DNA of 64,000 nucleotides from Arthrinium phaeospermum (Eukaryota; Ascomycota; Sordariomycetes; Amphisphaeriales; Apiosporaceae), in assembly GCA_006503535.1 (NCBI GenBank), contig QYRS01000009.1:1798001-1862000 (forward strand), in the 5' to 3' direction. The position numbers and the translations under genes were made by a program. Of the stretch, positions 13,047-25,007 are shown piece by piece. The notes under the pieces were generated by a model that was not told the origin of the DNA, did not search any database, and worked only from the letters and a program-made list of their open reading frames with translations. Position 1 is the first letter of the stretch. Each line of letters opens with the position of its first letter.

Positions 13047-15048
13047 TACTGCATACGTGGCGGTGCTGCTAGAGCAACAAGGTGGACAGGACAGGCTTCT
13101 TCGGGGATTTGATTAAGGTTTTTGACAGTTATTAGAGGCTCGAACATGGATGGGCAAAACTATCTTGCTGCCAATGAACTCTTAACATGCCGTTCCAGGT
13201 GCATAACCGCATACAGGTATGGCATGTAGAATATGGCTTCGATCCAAACATTCTGGTGACATGTCGGCTTACGGTCCACCTGACCCAACCACCTCCCCTT
13301 AAGTGGTCCACCACCTTTTTTTCTTTCTGTAGATTGCGCACTCGTCATCCTCCGTCTCGAGCCAATCTGGCCCACGATGATCTAACGCGTGATGTTCACG
13401 GATTCGTGTAAAGAGCCGCCTGTGCCCCCTGACAGTTCAGGTATCCACGTTTCCACTCCCGTCACTGCCGACAGCAGAGACAATGGGGGACAGTTGAGTG
13501 GTCAGCAACGAATGGTCAAAGCGTAGGTATGACTTTCGCTCTCGCCAGCAAACGAGCTCACCCACGAAAGATCATCATGACAAACATTGGAACATGAAGA
13601 GATCAAGTAAGTGGCGCATATAGCACTTTTTTTTTAATTCTTGATACAAGTAACCCCTCAAAACCCTGGCACGCCCTTTAGGACAAGAGATGGGCGATGA
13701 AGGGGGGTCGTCCAACTCGCAATTCAAGCCCTTCGGACTTAACATTGCCTAGTATAATGATACCTTTCGATGCTGGTTCTTTGGATGCTCACCACACTAT
13801 GGACGTATTTGATATCTTGATATATATGCACATTTGTTTCTACAATTTTATCCCCGCTGAGAACCTCCGTATATACATCCGCTTGTACACTCGCGTCCTG
13901 CTCATACCTGAGCATTGTCGAGTCCGAATAGTATAGATAGGCAGGGAAGAAGATTGCGGGATCTGGATCCAAAAGCATATTGAAACCGGTCCATAATGTC
14001 TCGGACAGGAGAAACCTGCATGTCTGGTCACGATAATTGATTGTCACCACGGTTTTTAGCCTACTACCAGATGTTTCTTGTTGAGAACAGATCGCTGCTA
14101 ACAAGAAGCGCAACGTCCAGTGTTTCCTGTCTGCATGAATCGCTTCGAGCACCACCTCCCTGCACTACCTGTCAGTGCCAGCCTCCCGAGAGAATCCAAA
14201 GTGGTGACCGCAAATCTATGTTTTATCGCGAGCTACCTCGAGCTGTCTATCGACTCCATGAAGAACCAGCTAATGTGGCCACCAAACATTGCAATCTGTA
14301 CCTACGAATGCAATCACCGCCTGACCTTAAGGTTAGGTGAGAAGTGAAACCTGCTCAAGCCGAGCCTGGCGGCCTGACCCCGGTTATTGTTCACATTTGA
14401 CACCACTAACCTCGACTTACATGCACCCACGAGTGTCTTACGGAATCAGCGTTGCCAATTCCATATTCGTTTCGTCCTACCTACATCCTACCTAGTGGAA
14501 GCTCTCGCATACATGCATGTAGGCACTTGCATCAATGTGAAGCTGACCGAGAACATTCTCTCGTCAGCCTCGGCAAGCTACCTATATATACAAACCTCGG
14601 AGCTACGTACTCTACACACCGGGCATTGCTTCAAAATGGTTACCTGGTGCATATTGCGCCGACATGCAGGGTAATTCAAGCGACAAGAAAAATGACGAGG
14701 TCGAGATGGGAACGTGCATGCGTTTTTGGGGTGTTTGGATCGGATCTTGGTTGGCTGGCGCTGCTGCTTCTCGCCTTGATTTGCCTTGCAACTCGAGGGG
14801 GCGCTTCTCTCTCTCGCTCGCTCACCGTCCGCCAGCAGTGAGCACTGTCCCACACCCCCACCATAATCGCCGTAGTAATGGGAAGACCACCAACTTTCTA
14901 CCTACACTCCCATGTAGCTGCTGCGGCGATGACTCCCACTCTTATATATCATTTGAAGAAGAAAAAACCCTGTGCATGATTTGAGACATCCCGACGACGA
15001 GGAAGCCTAGGTCGCTATCCGACGGCCCTTGGCTCTTCTTTCGATACC

Positions 15049-18029
15049 ATGGACTCTGCTCGGCCCGCTGTCGATCTGGAGAAGGAATTAACGTGTTCCG
15101 TAAGTTTGGGCACCCCGCCGGTTCCAGGTTTCCCAGAGCCATGTCACTCTTGCAGCTCAGCAGCTTTCACCGCTCGCTAATACATCGCGCATGCGCACTG
15201 CTAGATTTGCACCGAGGTTCTGTATCAACCGTTGACGCTCCTCGATTGCCTGCACACTTTCTGCGGCTCCTGCCTCAGGGACTGGTTTAACTGGCAGGCG
15301 AACGCGGCCGAGAACTCGCCCAACCCCCCACCTGCCGGAGCCAACGTCGCAACCTGCCCGTCATGTCGGGCACCGGTCAGAGGCACGCGGCACAATGCCA
15401 CCGTCGCAACCCTTCTCGAGATGTTCCTGAGCGCTCATCCGGACAAGGCCAGATCAGACGCCGACAAGAATGAGATGCACCAAAAGTACAAGCCGGGTGA
15501 CAACGTGGTGCCGAAGATCCGAGGCTCGGAGAAGTCTCCGGAGGAACAAAGATTTGATGTGCTGGAACAACAAATGCTGGAGCAAGCCCGGGAGCTGAGC
15601 TTGCGCGATGCTGGCGTCTCCTCTTCATCGGGGCAAAGACAAGCACGCCATCGACGGGAACAACATGTGCGCGACCACGAAGGGAGCAGTCGCTCGGATA
15701 GAGAAAGCAGTCGCGACTCGAGGCACCGTGATGATACCCACGACCGGACCCGCAGAGCCCACCGGGAGGAAGAGAGACGGCGAAGAGCTGCGACTGACCC
15801 AAACGTTCTATTGCAACCGGGAGGTACTTCCTCATCGGAAGAAAGGCGGCACCGGCGAGGCGACTCACGACAAGCGTCACGCGAGTCATCTAGGACAAGG
15901 CGGAGAGCTGTCGAGCACCAGTCATCTATAAGATCCTTGATCAGCTCCTCGGATGTGGACTCGCGGGACATGGAGAAGGAGATTGAGGAATTTGCCCGTC
16001 AGATTCAAGAAGAGGGGCTGTTGGACGGGCTGGATCTTAGCAATCTCGACCTTGCTCAGAATGACGAGTTGAGTCGCAAGATTACGGAGGCTTACCGGAG
16101 GCGACAACTTCTGAGGTCCCGCCAGGAATCAAGCAGGAGAGCCAATGCAAGCAGTCCAGCCCGTCGCCCCGAGACTTCCGCATCTTCTTCCAGGCTGCCA
16201 ATCTCGGACACTTCGCGATCAAGTAGCAGGAACCGAGCCAACTCAGCACATGCCAGGTCCAGCAGCTCGGCGAGCATATTCCAAGACAGCAGCCGACCGC
16301 CAGTGACAACTACACACCTGGAAGTACGGAACAACCCCGAGCGACGCCGAAGAAGGGCAACGAGTACAGGTCGCAGTGCGACGGATCCGATACGGCCTAG
16401 TACCGCAGAACCTCGACCTACGACGAGATCCCAGACGGACCTCACACTTCGCCAACAGGCGCATGAATTGAATAACCGGCGCCCATCCGTCGCAGATTCT
16501 AGAAGTTCCAGTATGCCGACGGGAATTACGTCTCCCCAGGCCAGTACCGGCGCTACATTCAGTGAGCGTGCGTCCGCTGCCCAACACCCTGCATCGCCAC
16601 CTCTAGGGAGTGCTCCAGAAACAAACAGTGGTGCCACCACCAAAAGGAGGCCTGCCAGCCTCGTTGTTTCAGCCAACAACCCTCTACCAAGTCTGGGGAT
16701 GCCGTCCTCGCCTAATCATGGACGGACCCGGTCGATGTCCCAGTACTATACAGAGCCATCGATCAGCTGCGCTCGATGCAGTCGACCACACATTGAATAC
16801 GAACTGCACTACAACTGTGGCATATGCCATAATGGAGACTGGAACATCTGCTTAAACTGTTACCGGACAAAACAAGGCTGCCTCCACTGGTTCGGGTTCG
16901 GGTATTCTGCTTTCAATAGGTGGGAGCGAGCTCGGGATAAAGCCGAAGCAGAGGGGAGCGAACAGCTCGAACCGCCACATATGCTGACCTCCAATCGCTA
17001 TTTACCACCCAAAACTACACCAGGAGGTGCCGATGGGAGGAGGACCATGACTACCGAAGACCCCATGAAGAGACTTCAGAGCGGAATGTTTTGTGCGCGA
17101 TGTTCCTCCTGGGCCAATGAGTGTTACTGGCGCTGCGAGTGGTGCAACGAAGGTGATTGGGGCTTCTGTAACAATTGCGTCAACCAAGGCCATTGCTGCA
17201 CGCATCCTCTGTTACCGTTGACACACTTTCCCATCCGGCAACTCGCAACACCCCTCCTGCGAGCCCGCACTCACCAAAGCCACCGCCACCATCAGCAAGC
17301 CTGCTTACGGGCCCAACTTCCTTTGCTATTGGCGAATTTAGACCCTTGACTTTCACCACAACCTGCGACATCTGCCGCAGAGCAATCGCACCGAGCCAGA
17401 GCAGATATCATTGTTACTCCTGTACCAGCACGGTTGTACCTGACACGGAGCCCGGGGACTACGATATATGTATGCCTTGCTACGATGGTTTGGCATCTTC
17501 TCGCCGTATATCTTCAGAAAACGGGCCGAACGGATGGCGGCGATGCCCAAAGGGTCATAGGATGGTAGTAGTCGGGTTCAAGGATGCAAAGCGAGGCGGA
17601 CAAGTTCGATACGTCGTGCAAGACCTTGTCGGCGGCTGGGACTTACGCTCAGAGCCGTATAGCCCTTCGAATCCCACAGAACAACTGCCAGAGCTAGAAA
17701 AGTGGCGGTGGTCCAGTCCTGACCGGTCAAAGATTGAGCGCCTGGTGACTGTCGACGTTGCCGCCACTGCGCCGACAGGGCCACCGTGGTCTCCCGATTT
17801 CCCCGCCAATGGCGGCTGCGGGATGAAGACGGTAGCCCATTGGTCTTGGTATCCGCAGGCAGGCTCCGAAGACGAACTGCTGTTCCCCCGTGGGGCAGAG
17901 GTTCTGGAGGTGGAGGATGTGAACTCGGACTGGTTTTTCGGTTGCTACATGGGAACTACTGGTCTGTTTCCTGCACCGTATGTCAGGATTGTTGGAAACG
18001 CAGGAGGCAATGGGTCGAATGATGCCTAG
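15049..18029 (+). CDS. RING finger protein with ZZ-like zinc fingers and C-terminal SH3 domain (probable E3 ubiquitin ligase)
   Basis: Exon 1 is 15049-15099, then a 105-bp intron (GTAAGT...CTAG), then one long exon. Splicing creates a C3HC4 RING at residues about 16-75: CSICTEVL, CLHTFCGSC, CPSCRAP. The middle is a basic, Arg/Ser-rich disordered region (about residues 100-510). Three ZZ/B-box-like zinc modules follow: CARCSRPH...CGICHNGDWNICLNCY, CARCSSW...CEWCNEGDWGFCNNC, and CDICRRAI...CYSC...YDICMPCY. The last about 60 residues form an SH3-like fold (AHWSWYPQAGSEDELLF, DWFFGCYMGTTGLFPAPYV). The frame changes between the second and third zinc modules (17211-17263): either one base is missing in the CCCC run 17251-17254, or a weak 53-bp intron 17211-17263 is removed; the first is favoured because the same type of error recurs elsewhere. 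About 958 aa if repaired. Ubiquitin-ligase activity is inferred from the RING only. Confidence 0.8.
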
Positions 18030-18295
18030 CTCGCAAAGGGTCACATGTGATGCAGATGCTTTTCTTATACCTACCTAGGCATTGATGTCGGAAGGGATGG
18101 CGTGAATGTACCTCTTAGATATCGTTACCCACGATATTCATGAATCAATGAGGAATGTCATATACAAATTAAAAAAGTTTTGATGAGACACATACGATTG
18201 ATGAGATGGCTAACCCATCGCATACCTCTGGATTCTGTCTTAATGCGACTCTGGCGTGACTTGCAGCAACTTATTTTACACGGTTGCATCCCTTT

Positions 18296-19322
18296 TTACT
18301 GGTTTGTCCACTCGGCCTTCTTCTTTTCCGCAAACGCCTTCATGCCGATCTTCTGATCCTGGCTTCCAAAAAGGCTGTGGAACACTCGTCTCTCGAACTC
18401 CACACCGTCCCGCAGCCCCAGCTCCTGGCTCTTGTTCACGACTTCCTTACCAGCCTGGACAGCGACGCGCGAGTGGCCCGCGATCGTCTCGGCCGTCTTG
18501 AGGGCGCCCTCCATGAGCTCGTCGTACGACCCGAAGGCCCGGGCCGCAAGCCCCCACTTCTCGGCGTCGACGCCCGAGAAGGAGCGGCCTGTGAGGATGA
18601 GCTCCATGGCCTTGGACTTGCCCAGGGCGCGCGTGAGGCGCTGGGAGCCGCCCGCGCCCGGTACGGTGCCGAGCTTGATCTCGGGCTGGCCGAAGTTGGC
18701 CGTCTCGGTGCAGTAGAGGATGTCGCACATCATGGCGAGCTCGCAGCCGCCGCCGAGGGCGTGGCCCGACACGGCCGCGACGATGGGCTTCTTGAGGCGC
18801 GTCGTCAGGTCCGACCACGACTCGATGAAGCTCGAGGTGTAGGCGCCCGCAAAGGTCAGCGGCGCCATCTCCTTGATGTCGGCGCCCGCCGCGAAGGCCT
18901 TCTCCGAGCCCGTCAGCACGATGGCCGAGACCGTGTCCGAGGACTGGAAGTCCGTCAGGGCTTGGTTCAGCTCCGTGATCAGGGGGGTGCACAGGGCGTT
19001 GAGAGCCTTGGGCCGGTGGAGGGTTACTAGTGTTTCGGTGTTAGTGATATATTCAACATGTGAAATTGGCCCCATGAATAACAGCGATAGGGCATTGCGC
19101 CTTGCTGCTATTCAGAAATTAAGATGAACAGGCTTGGCAATTCCATTACAAGGTAGGAGGAGTTGTTCAGGTGAATGGTGGTTTACCTTGGCCAACACCC
19201 GGTCTGGGCTCCGATACGTGAATGTATTCATATGGCTTTGCCGAGTAGCACCGGACTACCTTGGGGAGAGTGGAGGGCTGCAGACGGGAGGCAACTGGCC
19301 TCAGAGTCCGAAGGGCTTGCAT
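18296..19322 (-). CDS. Mitochondrial enoyl-CoA hydratase (crotonase family)
   Basis: Catalyses hydration of trans-2-enoyl-CoA in fatty-acid beta-oxidation, probably in mitochondria. Exon 1 (19187-19322) encodes an Arg-rich, acid-poor presequence (MQALRTLRPVASRL...) with no membrane segment. A 160-bp intron (19027-19186; donor GTAAAC, acceptor CTAG) joins PGVGQ to VTLHRPKALNAL, restoring the usual crotonase start; exon 2 runs 18296-19026, total 288 aa, matching the family. The oxyanion-hole segments (FAAGADIKEM; SGHALGGGCELAM) and both catalytic glutamates (GGCELAM and GQPEIKLGTVPGAGG) are present. The protein ends TNQ, with no peroxisomal SKL-type signal. Without splicing an ATG at 19075 opens a longer exon, which I reject because it would lose the presequence. 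Coding GC is high. Confidence 0.93.
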
Positions 19323-20160
19323 CGTGTACGACTGTAAAATCAAAGCCTTGAGAGAGCAGGTCGCTACTACTGAGAAGACAGGCGACAAGCAATCAATGTA
19401 TTCAGGGGATGAGATGCTCAATTGATCCAGTCAATTGATGAAGCCTTACAAAATGCTGGAACAAACCCTCACCAATATGCCGAGGATAGCCTGTCAGCGG
19501 ATTGACAGCAACTGGAGCCGATGAGGTCAGAGCTCCCCAGACAGATCCCCCCGGCGCCCCGTCGTCGCCCAGGAAAGAGCTCCTTGCGCAAAGGACAGCA
19601 TTGAGCCAATCAAAAGCACGCCAAGGGTTACCCATGGAAGCAACTAGCGGCTCATTAAAAAGGGGGTTAGTACCCCTCGAGGTGCTTGCGTGGCAGTTTG
19701 ATCGATGTGGCGGCTCGATAAGGCTAGTGTGGCTTAGGCTACACCCAGACTCACTTGTCACTGCACTGCACTGCCAGTGTACCACAGCAACGGGAGGCTC
19801 TCTTGGGGGGCCAGAAGTCCAGAGCGGAGGCCTTGGGGCGCGTCACTTTGTAGCTGGCCAGGTAAACCCCCCGTTGGCCTAAAGGCTCCTGCGCTATTTG
19901 GGCTGCGCTGATCCAAGTAGACCAAGAAAGTTCCCCAACGCCGCGACTCGAGAAATTGTAGCACTTTTGCTATTCGCATCATTTTACATAACAAACCTGT
20001 CCATTCACTCATTCACTTCGACGAGGACTCGGTCAAATCCTTTCTACCTACGACTTCGACTCGCATTCCGGCCATCACCCTGGTTCCATAATAGTCGCCA
20101 TCTCAACCTATTCCAGTATCAGTACATTTCTCCCACGGACAACCGGACAGTTATTTCACG
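19323..20160. other. Divergent promoter region between enoyl-CoA hydratase and RER1
   Basis: Both genes are transcribed outward from this 0.84-kb region, so it must hold both promoters. Short ORFs on both strands overlap and show no domain. No clear TATA box or repeat. Confidence 0.5.
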
Positions 20161-20992
20161 ATGGAGAGCCTTGAGGAACAAACCCCCTTCGCGGCCGTCC
20201 AGGCCCAGACGTCGAGGCTGCAAATGGTGCGCCAACCCCTATGCGCCCATTGGCGATTGATGGAAGAAGGCACAGCTCATCGCTAACACAATATCCATAG
20301 CATTACCAAGCGCTCCTCGACAAGTCAACACCCTACGTCACGTATCGATGGGTTGGCACCGCCACCTTCCTGTTGATGTTCTTCCTTCGAATCTTCCTTG
20401 CACAAGGCTGGTATATCGGTATGTCATTTTCTGCTCCTTTCGCGAAACGAGGTCATCACCAAGGACAACATCGCTACCCAAGATCGTTGCGCTAACACGT
20501 GGGACTCGCAGTGGCGTATGCGCTCGGTATCTACCTGCTCAACCTCTTCCTCGCCTTCCTGCAGCCCAAGTTCGATCCCTCGGCCGAAGCTATGGATAGT
20601 GGCATGGACATGGAGGACGGCTCGGCCGGTGGCTTGCCTACGAAGCAGGACGAAGAGTTCCGACCCTTCATCCGTCGCCTCCCCGAGTTCAAGTTCTGGC
20701 ACGCCGCGACCAGCGCGATCGGTATTGGCTTCATGTGCTCCTGGTTCGAGGTCTTCAACGTCCCCGTCTTCTGGCCTGTGCTGGTGATGTACTGGATCAT
20801 CCTTTTCGTTCTTACCAGTAAGTCCCCATTCTCCCCATGGCGTTCTTCACATGAGTTATTCCCGAATCAAGGAGAGGCTGACAGTTGTTTGCGCACACAG
20901 TGAGGAAGCAGATCCAGCACATGATCAAGTACAAATACGTCCCCTTCTCCCTGGGCAAGGCGAAGTACGGTGGCAAGGCCAGCACCTCATAA
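20161..20992 (+). CDS. rer1: Rer1, Golgi receptor returning proteins to the ER
   Basis: Rer1 is a small four-span membrane protein of the cis-Golgi that retrieves escaped ER membrane proteins via COPI vesicles. Four exons: 20161-20226, 20301-20418, 20512-20817 and 20901-20992; introns are 74, 93 and 83 bp. The joined frame gives 193 aa, the normal length. Family landmarks are all present: [55 protein letters not shown], and the cytosolic end [20 protein letters not shown]. Splice phases (0, 1, 1) are consistent at every join. The first donor (GTGCGC) is weak but is the only one that keeps frame with the conserved second exon. Confidence 0.95.
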
Positions 20993-22520
20993 GCTACGAT
21001 ATTCTGCCCCCAAGACCGGGGTTATTCTTCTACGAGAAGAGTCAGGGGCGAGGTGCTTCGCGCATGTAGTTTTGCAGCAGAGAAGTACGAATATAGTCGG
21101 AAACGAATGACAGACGGCAAGGCGGCTCTCGAGCCCATGTGACGGATTACGAAGTGGTTATCCCCGATCAGTTGATCTTGTACAAAATGGGTGAAACGGA
21201 AGGGCGCATCAAGTAGAGGCGTTTGGAACTCCAGGAAACACCCCACAGGAGCTTGACTGGGGCAACTGTACAGTTTATATATCCAGCTGTGGACGGATGG
21301 GAAACGGGAGGGAACAAAGGTTCACGGTAGATAGCCGGTGAAAGGTGTAGGATTGCCGACTCATGCCGATGGTAGACTTTGTAATGAACAGTAATTTTAC
21401 ATTCACGAGTTGTATACGTTGACATTTTCTATAGGACTAGTTTGGTTCATGTCCATGACGGGGAAGCTGGACAGGGTAGCTACATTACAAGGGCCCCTGG
21501 ATTGTGCTGAGAGAACGTGGTATTTGCAACAGGTGAAGAGGGTCGTGTCAGGTTCCAGGAGTGTCGCGGGTGCTTCTGTGGTCAACGAGAACACATTGCA
21601 TTGCTACATGCACTCAGCTCGCACTCCTCCAGATCAGATGAATACTACCTACAGCCATGATATGTGAGTAAATCTATAAAGTACACCGACCGTCTTGGAG
21701 AAAAGGAACAAACAGTAGATCGAAACCCAAACATGTTCTATCGCTATTCTTTGGCAACTGAAATGGTTCCTGGGGGCTTGAGAACGTGTGGTAAACATGT
21801 ACATGGTTCAAAATATATGCGTTCTACCTCGAGAAGCGCGAGCCAGTCGCCGGCATACCAGGCGTGCTCTTCAATCGGGTGAATAGTAAAGTCAGCCGAA
21901 GTAATGGGAGAGAACATCGGTGCGGAATTGGCGATACATTTTCCAGACATGACAATCAGAGCAGACTCAGAGTGTTATTAAAACAAGGAAATGAATACTC
22001 TGTACGCAAGACGCTATAGACATACGACATAAACAGAAATGTGATTTAGTTTTTCTAAAGCGGATTTAAAAAAAAAAATTAGGTAGCTATCTAGATACAG
22101 AGTTTTGATGCCTACCAACAATCAACAAAAGTCACACCTACAAACTTGCTCAGTAGAAACCGGGAAGTGAGCACAAGGCAACGGAGATGCCTGACCAATT
22201 CCCAGACTATAAATTCAAAAGGGCAGCAACCATTCAATCAACCACACAGTCATGAAGGTATCAACAATCTTCATCTCGGGTCCTCTTGCTATTAATCATC
22301 CATTAATCAAATTGGAGAGGTCATTTTGAAGTTCGGTACTTGGGTACTTGAGGGCCTTCAACGCGGAAATTCTCCGATTGGACAACTGGATTACTAAGAC
22401 ATTCCTTCCCTTGTCTTCTTAACATTCCCTCGTCATTCAACGACCTTGTCAGCCTTGACTCGCCAGAACACCACATCAAGGCTGTGATTCTTTGTCGTCG
22501 AGAAATAATTCGCCGCCAAC
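20993..22520. other. Intergenic region, 1.5 kb
   Basis: Holds the RER1 3' UTR and the SSL2 promoter. Contains an A-run near 22067-22079. No gene, RNA or transposon supported; small ORFs are isolated and domainless. Confidence 0.5.
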
Positions 22521-25007
22521 ATGCCTGTCAAGCGGAAAGCGTCTGGAAACGTGGCCGGTGCTGCCAAATCAGGCAGAACATCAAGTACCTCGACACCTGG
22601 ACCGGCGACACCAAAGGACATCGATAGCGACGAGGAGTCCGATGTGGTCGACGACACCCAGCCAGGCGAGGAGCAGATCCAGAATGCCATCGATCGGTTC
22701 TCCCTGGCCCATTACCAAGATAAACAAGTCCGAGGGCCTATGGATAATGCCAGCAGGTTCTTTGGGCATGGCAGGCGCGACTTTTCCTATCTTCCCTTGA
22801 AGCCAGACTTCCAGAGCCGCCCGATCTGGGTCGACCCCCAACGAGGACGCATTATCCTCGAGAACTTCAGTGCGCTTGCCGAGCAAGCCAAGGACTTCCT
22901 CATCACCATCGCTGAACCTCTTTCCCGGCCGACGTACCTCCACGAATACTCTCTCACCACCCACAGTCTGTACGCTGCCATCTCGGTCGGCCTGCAGGCC
23001 CAAGATATTATCAACACACTCGAACGCTTTTCGAAGACGCCCCTGCCAGAATCTATTCGGCTGTTCATCCAAAATTCTACACAAGCATATGGAAAGGTGA
23101 AGCTCGTCATCAAGAACACCAAATACTACGTCGAAAGCAACGACGCCAATGTCCTGCAAAAGCTCCTGCAGGATCCAATTATCGGTCCCTTGCGAGTACA
23201 GGGTACAGCTACCATAAAGGTTGCGGCTCCAACTGTTCAGGGCCTGGTGATTCCTGGTACTTCGAACCATGCCGGCGTCATGCAAGCAGGATTGCAGCGG
23301 GGAGAAAGACAACAAGGGGCATCGGCGGAAGAGGCGAGACCTGACCAAGCATACGCAGCCCTTGGTGTAGATGATGACGAGGACCATGAAGAAAACGTAC
23401 ACGCCTTCGAAATCCCAGACACGGCTGTTGAGAAGGTGCAGAAGCGTTGTCTCGACATCCAGTTTCCCATCCTCGAGGAATACGATTTCCGAAACGACGA
23501 CCGAAATGCGAATTTGGACATTGATTTGCGGCCGGCTACGCAGATTCGGTCTTACCAGGAGAAGAGTCTCAGCAAGATGTTTGGTAACGGTCGAGCCAAG
23601 AGTGGTATTATCGTTTTGCCCTGTGGTGCGGGCAAGACTTTGGTCGGCATAACTGCTGCCTGCACTATCCAGAAAGGTGCAGTGGTTCTCTGCACCAGTA
23701 CCATGTCGGCCCATCAGTGGCGCCAGGAATTCTTGAAGTGGTCCAACATCAGACCTGAGGATATCGCCGTTTTCACAGCAGACAACAAATCGCGGTTCCC
23801 AGGCAACACCGGCATTATCGTCACCACGTATCCCATGGTGACGCAATCGGGCAAGCGAGCACACGATTCCCAGAAGATGATGGATTTCCTTACTCAGCGA
23901 GAATGGGGCTTGATGCTTCTCGACGAAGTTCACGTCGTGCCTGCCAACATCTTCCGCAAGGTATCCTCTCAGATCAAGAGTCATTCGAAGCTGGGATTGA
24001 CTGCCACGCTCCTCAGAGAAGACGATAAGATTCAGGATTTGAACTTCTTGATTGGCCCGAAGCTCTACGAGGCTAACTGGATGGAGCTTTCGGAACAAGG
24101 TCATATCGCGAAGGTTCAATGTGCAGAGGTCTGGTGTCCCATGACCACAGAATTCTACGATGAGTACCTCAGAGCGACCGACCGAGGAATGAAAGCCAAT
24201 CTTTACATCATGAACCCACGAAAGATTCAGTCTTGTCAATTTCTTATTGACTACCACGAGAAGCGAGGCGACAAGATCATTGTATTCTCGGACAATGTCT
24301 ACGCTCTGAAGGAAATTGCTCTGGCTCTCGGAAAGGCCTACATTTGTGGTTCTACGGGCAACAATGAGCGGATGCGGATTCTGGACAACTTTATGTACAA
24401 CCCAGCCGTGAAGACCATCTTCTTGTCTAAGATCGGAGATACGTCGCTTGATCTACCAGAGGCAACATGCTTGATCCAGATTTCGTCGCATTACGGATCT
24501 CGCCGACAAGAAGCCCAGCGTCTGGGCCGCATCCTTCGAGCAAAGCGTCGTTCTGACGAAGGGTTCAATGCATTCTTTTACTCCCTCGTGTCCAAAGACA
24601 CAAATGAGATGTATTATTCAACAAAACGACAGGCTTTCTTAGTTGATCAAGGGTACTCTTTCAAAGTCATTACTCAGTTGGCAGGCATGGAACAGATGGA
24701 GGGTCTCGCCTTTGCGACTGCGCAGTCGCGGAGAGAGCTCCTGCAGAAGGTCATAGTGGATACCGAGTCCTCCCGTGGCCATGATGACGGCGATCCAACC
24801 GATGATCTCTTCTACTCCACCAAGGGAAGGAAGAAGGCCGTTAGGCGCACGGCGGGTATGTTGGAGGGGCTCAGTGGTGGCCAGGACATGGCCTATATCG
24901 AACAGAGGAAGAGCGCCAACAAGAACCTGAAGAAGAAGCCGAAGGAGAGCAATGCTTTCTTCAAGAAGATTGCGCGCGAAAAGGAGAGGCTGAAGTCTCA
25001 GCAGTAA
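22521..25007 (+). CDS. ssl2: Ssl2/XPB, 3'-5' DNA helicase/translocase of TFIIH
   Basis: XPB/Ssl2 (Rad25) is the DNA translocase of TFIIH that opens promoters for RNA polymerase II and works in nucleotide-excision repair. Single exon, 828 aa, consistent with fungal orthologues; the first ATG ([10 protein letters not shown]) follows a stop-rich leader. The acidic N-terminal region is followed by the XPB damage-recognition-like domain (about residues 90-250). Helicase lobe 1 has Walker [10 protein letters not shown] at about 366, DEVH box at about 467, and the XPB-specific RED motif (LREDDK) at about 497. Lobe 2 includes [14 protein letters not shown] and the [11 protein letters not shown] motif VI. 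A Lys-rich C terminus ends the protein. No frameshift or missing motif. Confidence 0.97.
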   Translation: MPVKRKASGNVAGAAKSGRTSSTSTPGPATPKDIDSDEESDVVDDTQPGEEQIQNAIDRFSLAHYQDKQVRGPMDNASRFFGHGRRDFSYLPLKPDFQSRPIWVDPQRGRIILENFSALAEQAKDFLITIAEPLSRPTYLHEYSLTTHSLYAAISVGLQAQDIINTLERFSKTPLPESIRLFIQNSTQAYGKVKLVIKNTKYYVESNDANVLQKLLQDPIIGPLRVQGTATIKVAAPTVQGLVIPGTSNHAGVMQAGLQRGERQQGASAEEARPDQAYAALGVDDDEDHEENVHAFEIPDTAVEKVQKRCLDIQFPILEEYDFRNDDRNANLDIDLRPATQIRSYQEKSLSKMFGNGRAKSGIIVLPCGAGKTLVGITAACTIQKGAVVLCTSTMSAHQWRQEFLKWSNIRPEDIAVFTADNKSRFPGNTGIIVTTYPMVTQSGKRAHDSQKMMDFLTQREWGLMLLDEVHVVPANIFRKVSSQIKSHSKLGLTATLLREDDKIQDLNFLIGPKLYEANWMELSEQGHIAKVQCAEVWCPMTTEFYDEYLRATDRGMKANLYIMNPRKIQSCQFLIDYHEKRGDKIIVFSDNVYALKEIALALGKAYICGSTGNNERMRILDNFMYNPAVKTIFLSKIGDTSLDLPEATCLIQISSHYGSRRQEAQRLGRILRAKRRSDEGFNAFFYSLVSKDTNEMYYSTKRQAFLVDQGYSFKVITQLAGMEQMEGLAFATAQSRRELLQKVIVDTESSRGHDDGDPTDDLFYSTKGRKKAVRRTAGMLEGLSGGQDMAYIEQRKSANKNLKKKPKESNAFFKKIAREKERLKSQQ

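Larger units (their letters stand above)
10649..15048. other. Gene-poor intergenic region, 4.4 kb
   Basis: Lies between the divergent starts of MOT1 (-) and the RING/ZZ gene (+). It contains two short repeats, listed separately. The longest minus-strand ORF of any protein-like character is 13739-14155 (138 codons, begins at GTG, not ATG, after an upstream stop; could be one exon of an unidentified gene with an acceptor near 14165), but it has no recognised domain. Another ORF at 11351-11812 (-) looks spurious (biased, Ser/His-rich). No tRNA or 5S rRNA was found. Confidence 0.5.

Noticed and set aside
17211..17263. 53-bp intron in the RING/ZZ gene
   Set aside because: It restores frame but has a weak donor, GAG acceptor and no branch site in a usual place. 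A single missing base in the C4 run explains the shift equally well and matches the error seen in other genes; left as an alternative only.
22581..24257. 558-codon ORF antisense to SSL2
   Set aside because: Lies wholly opposite the clear XPB coding sequence; long antisense ORFs arise from codon bias.
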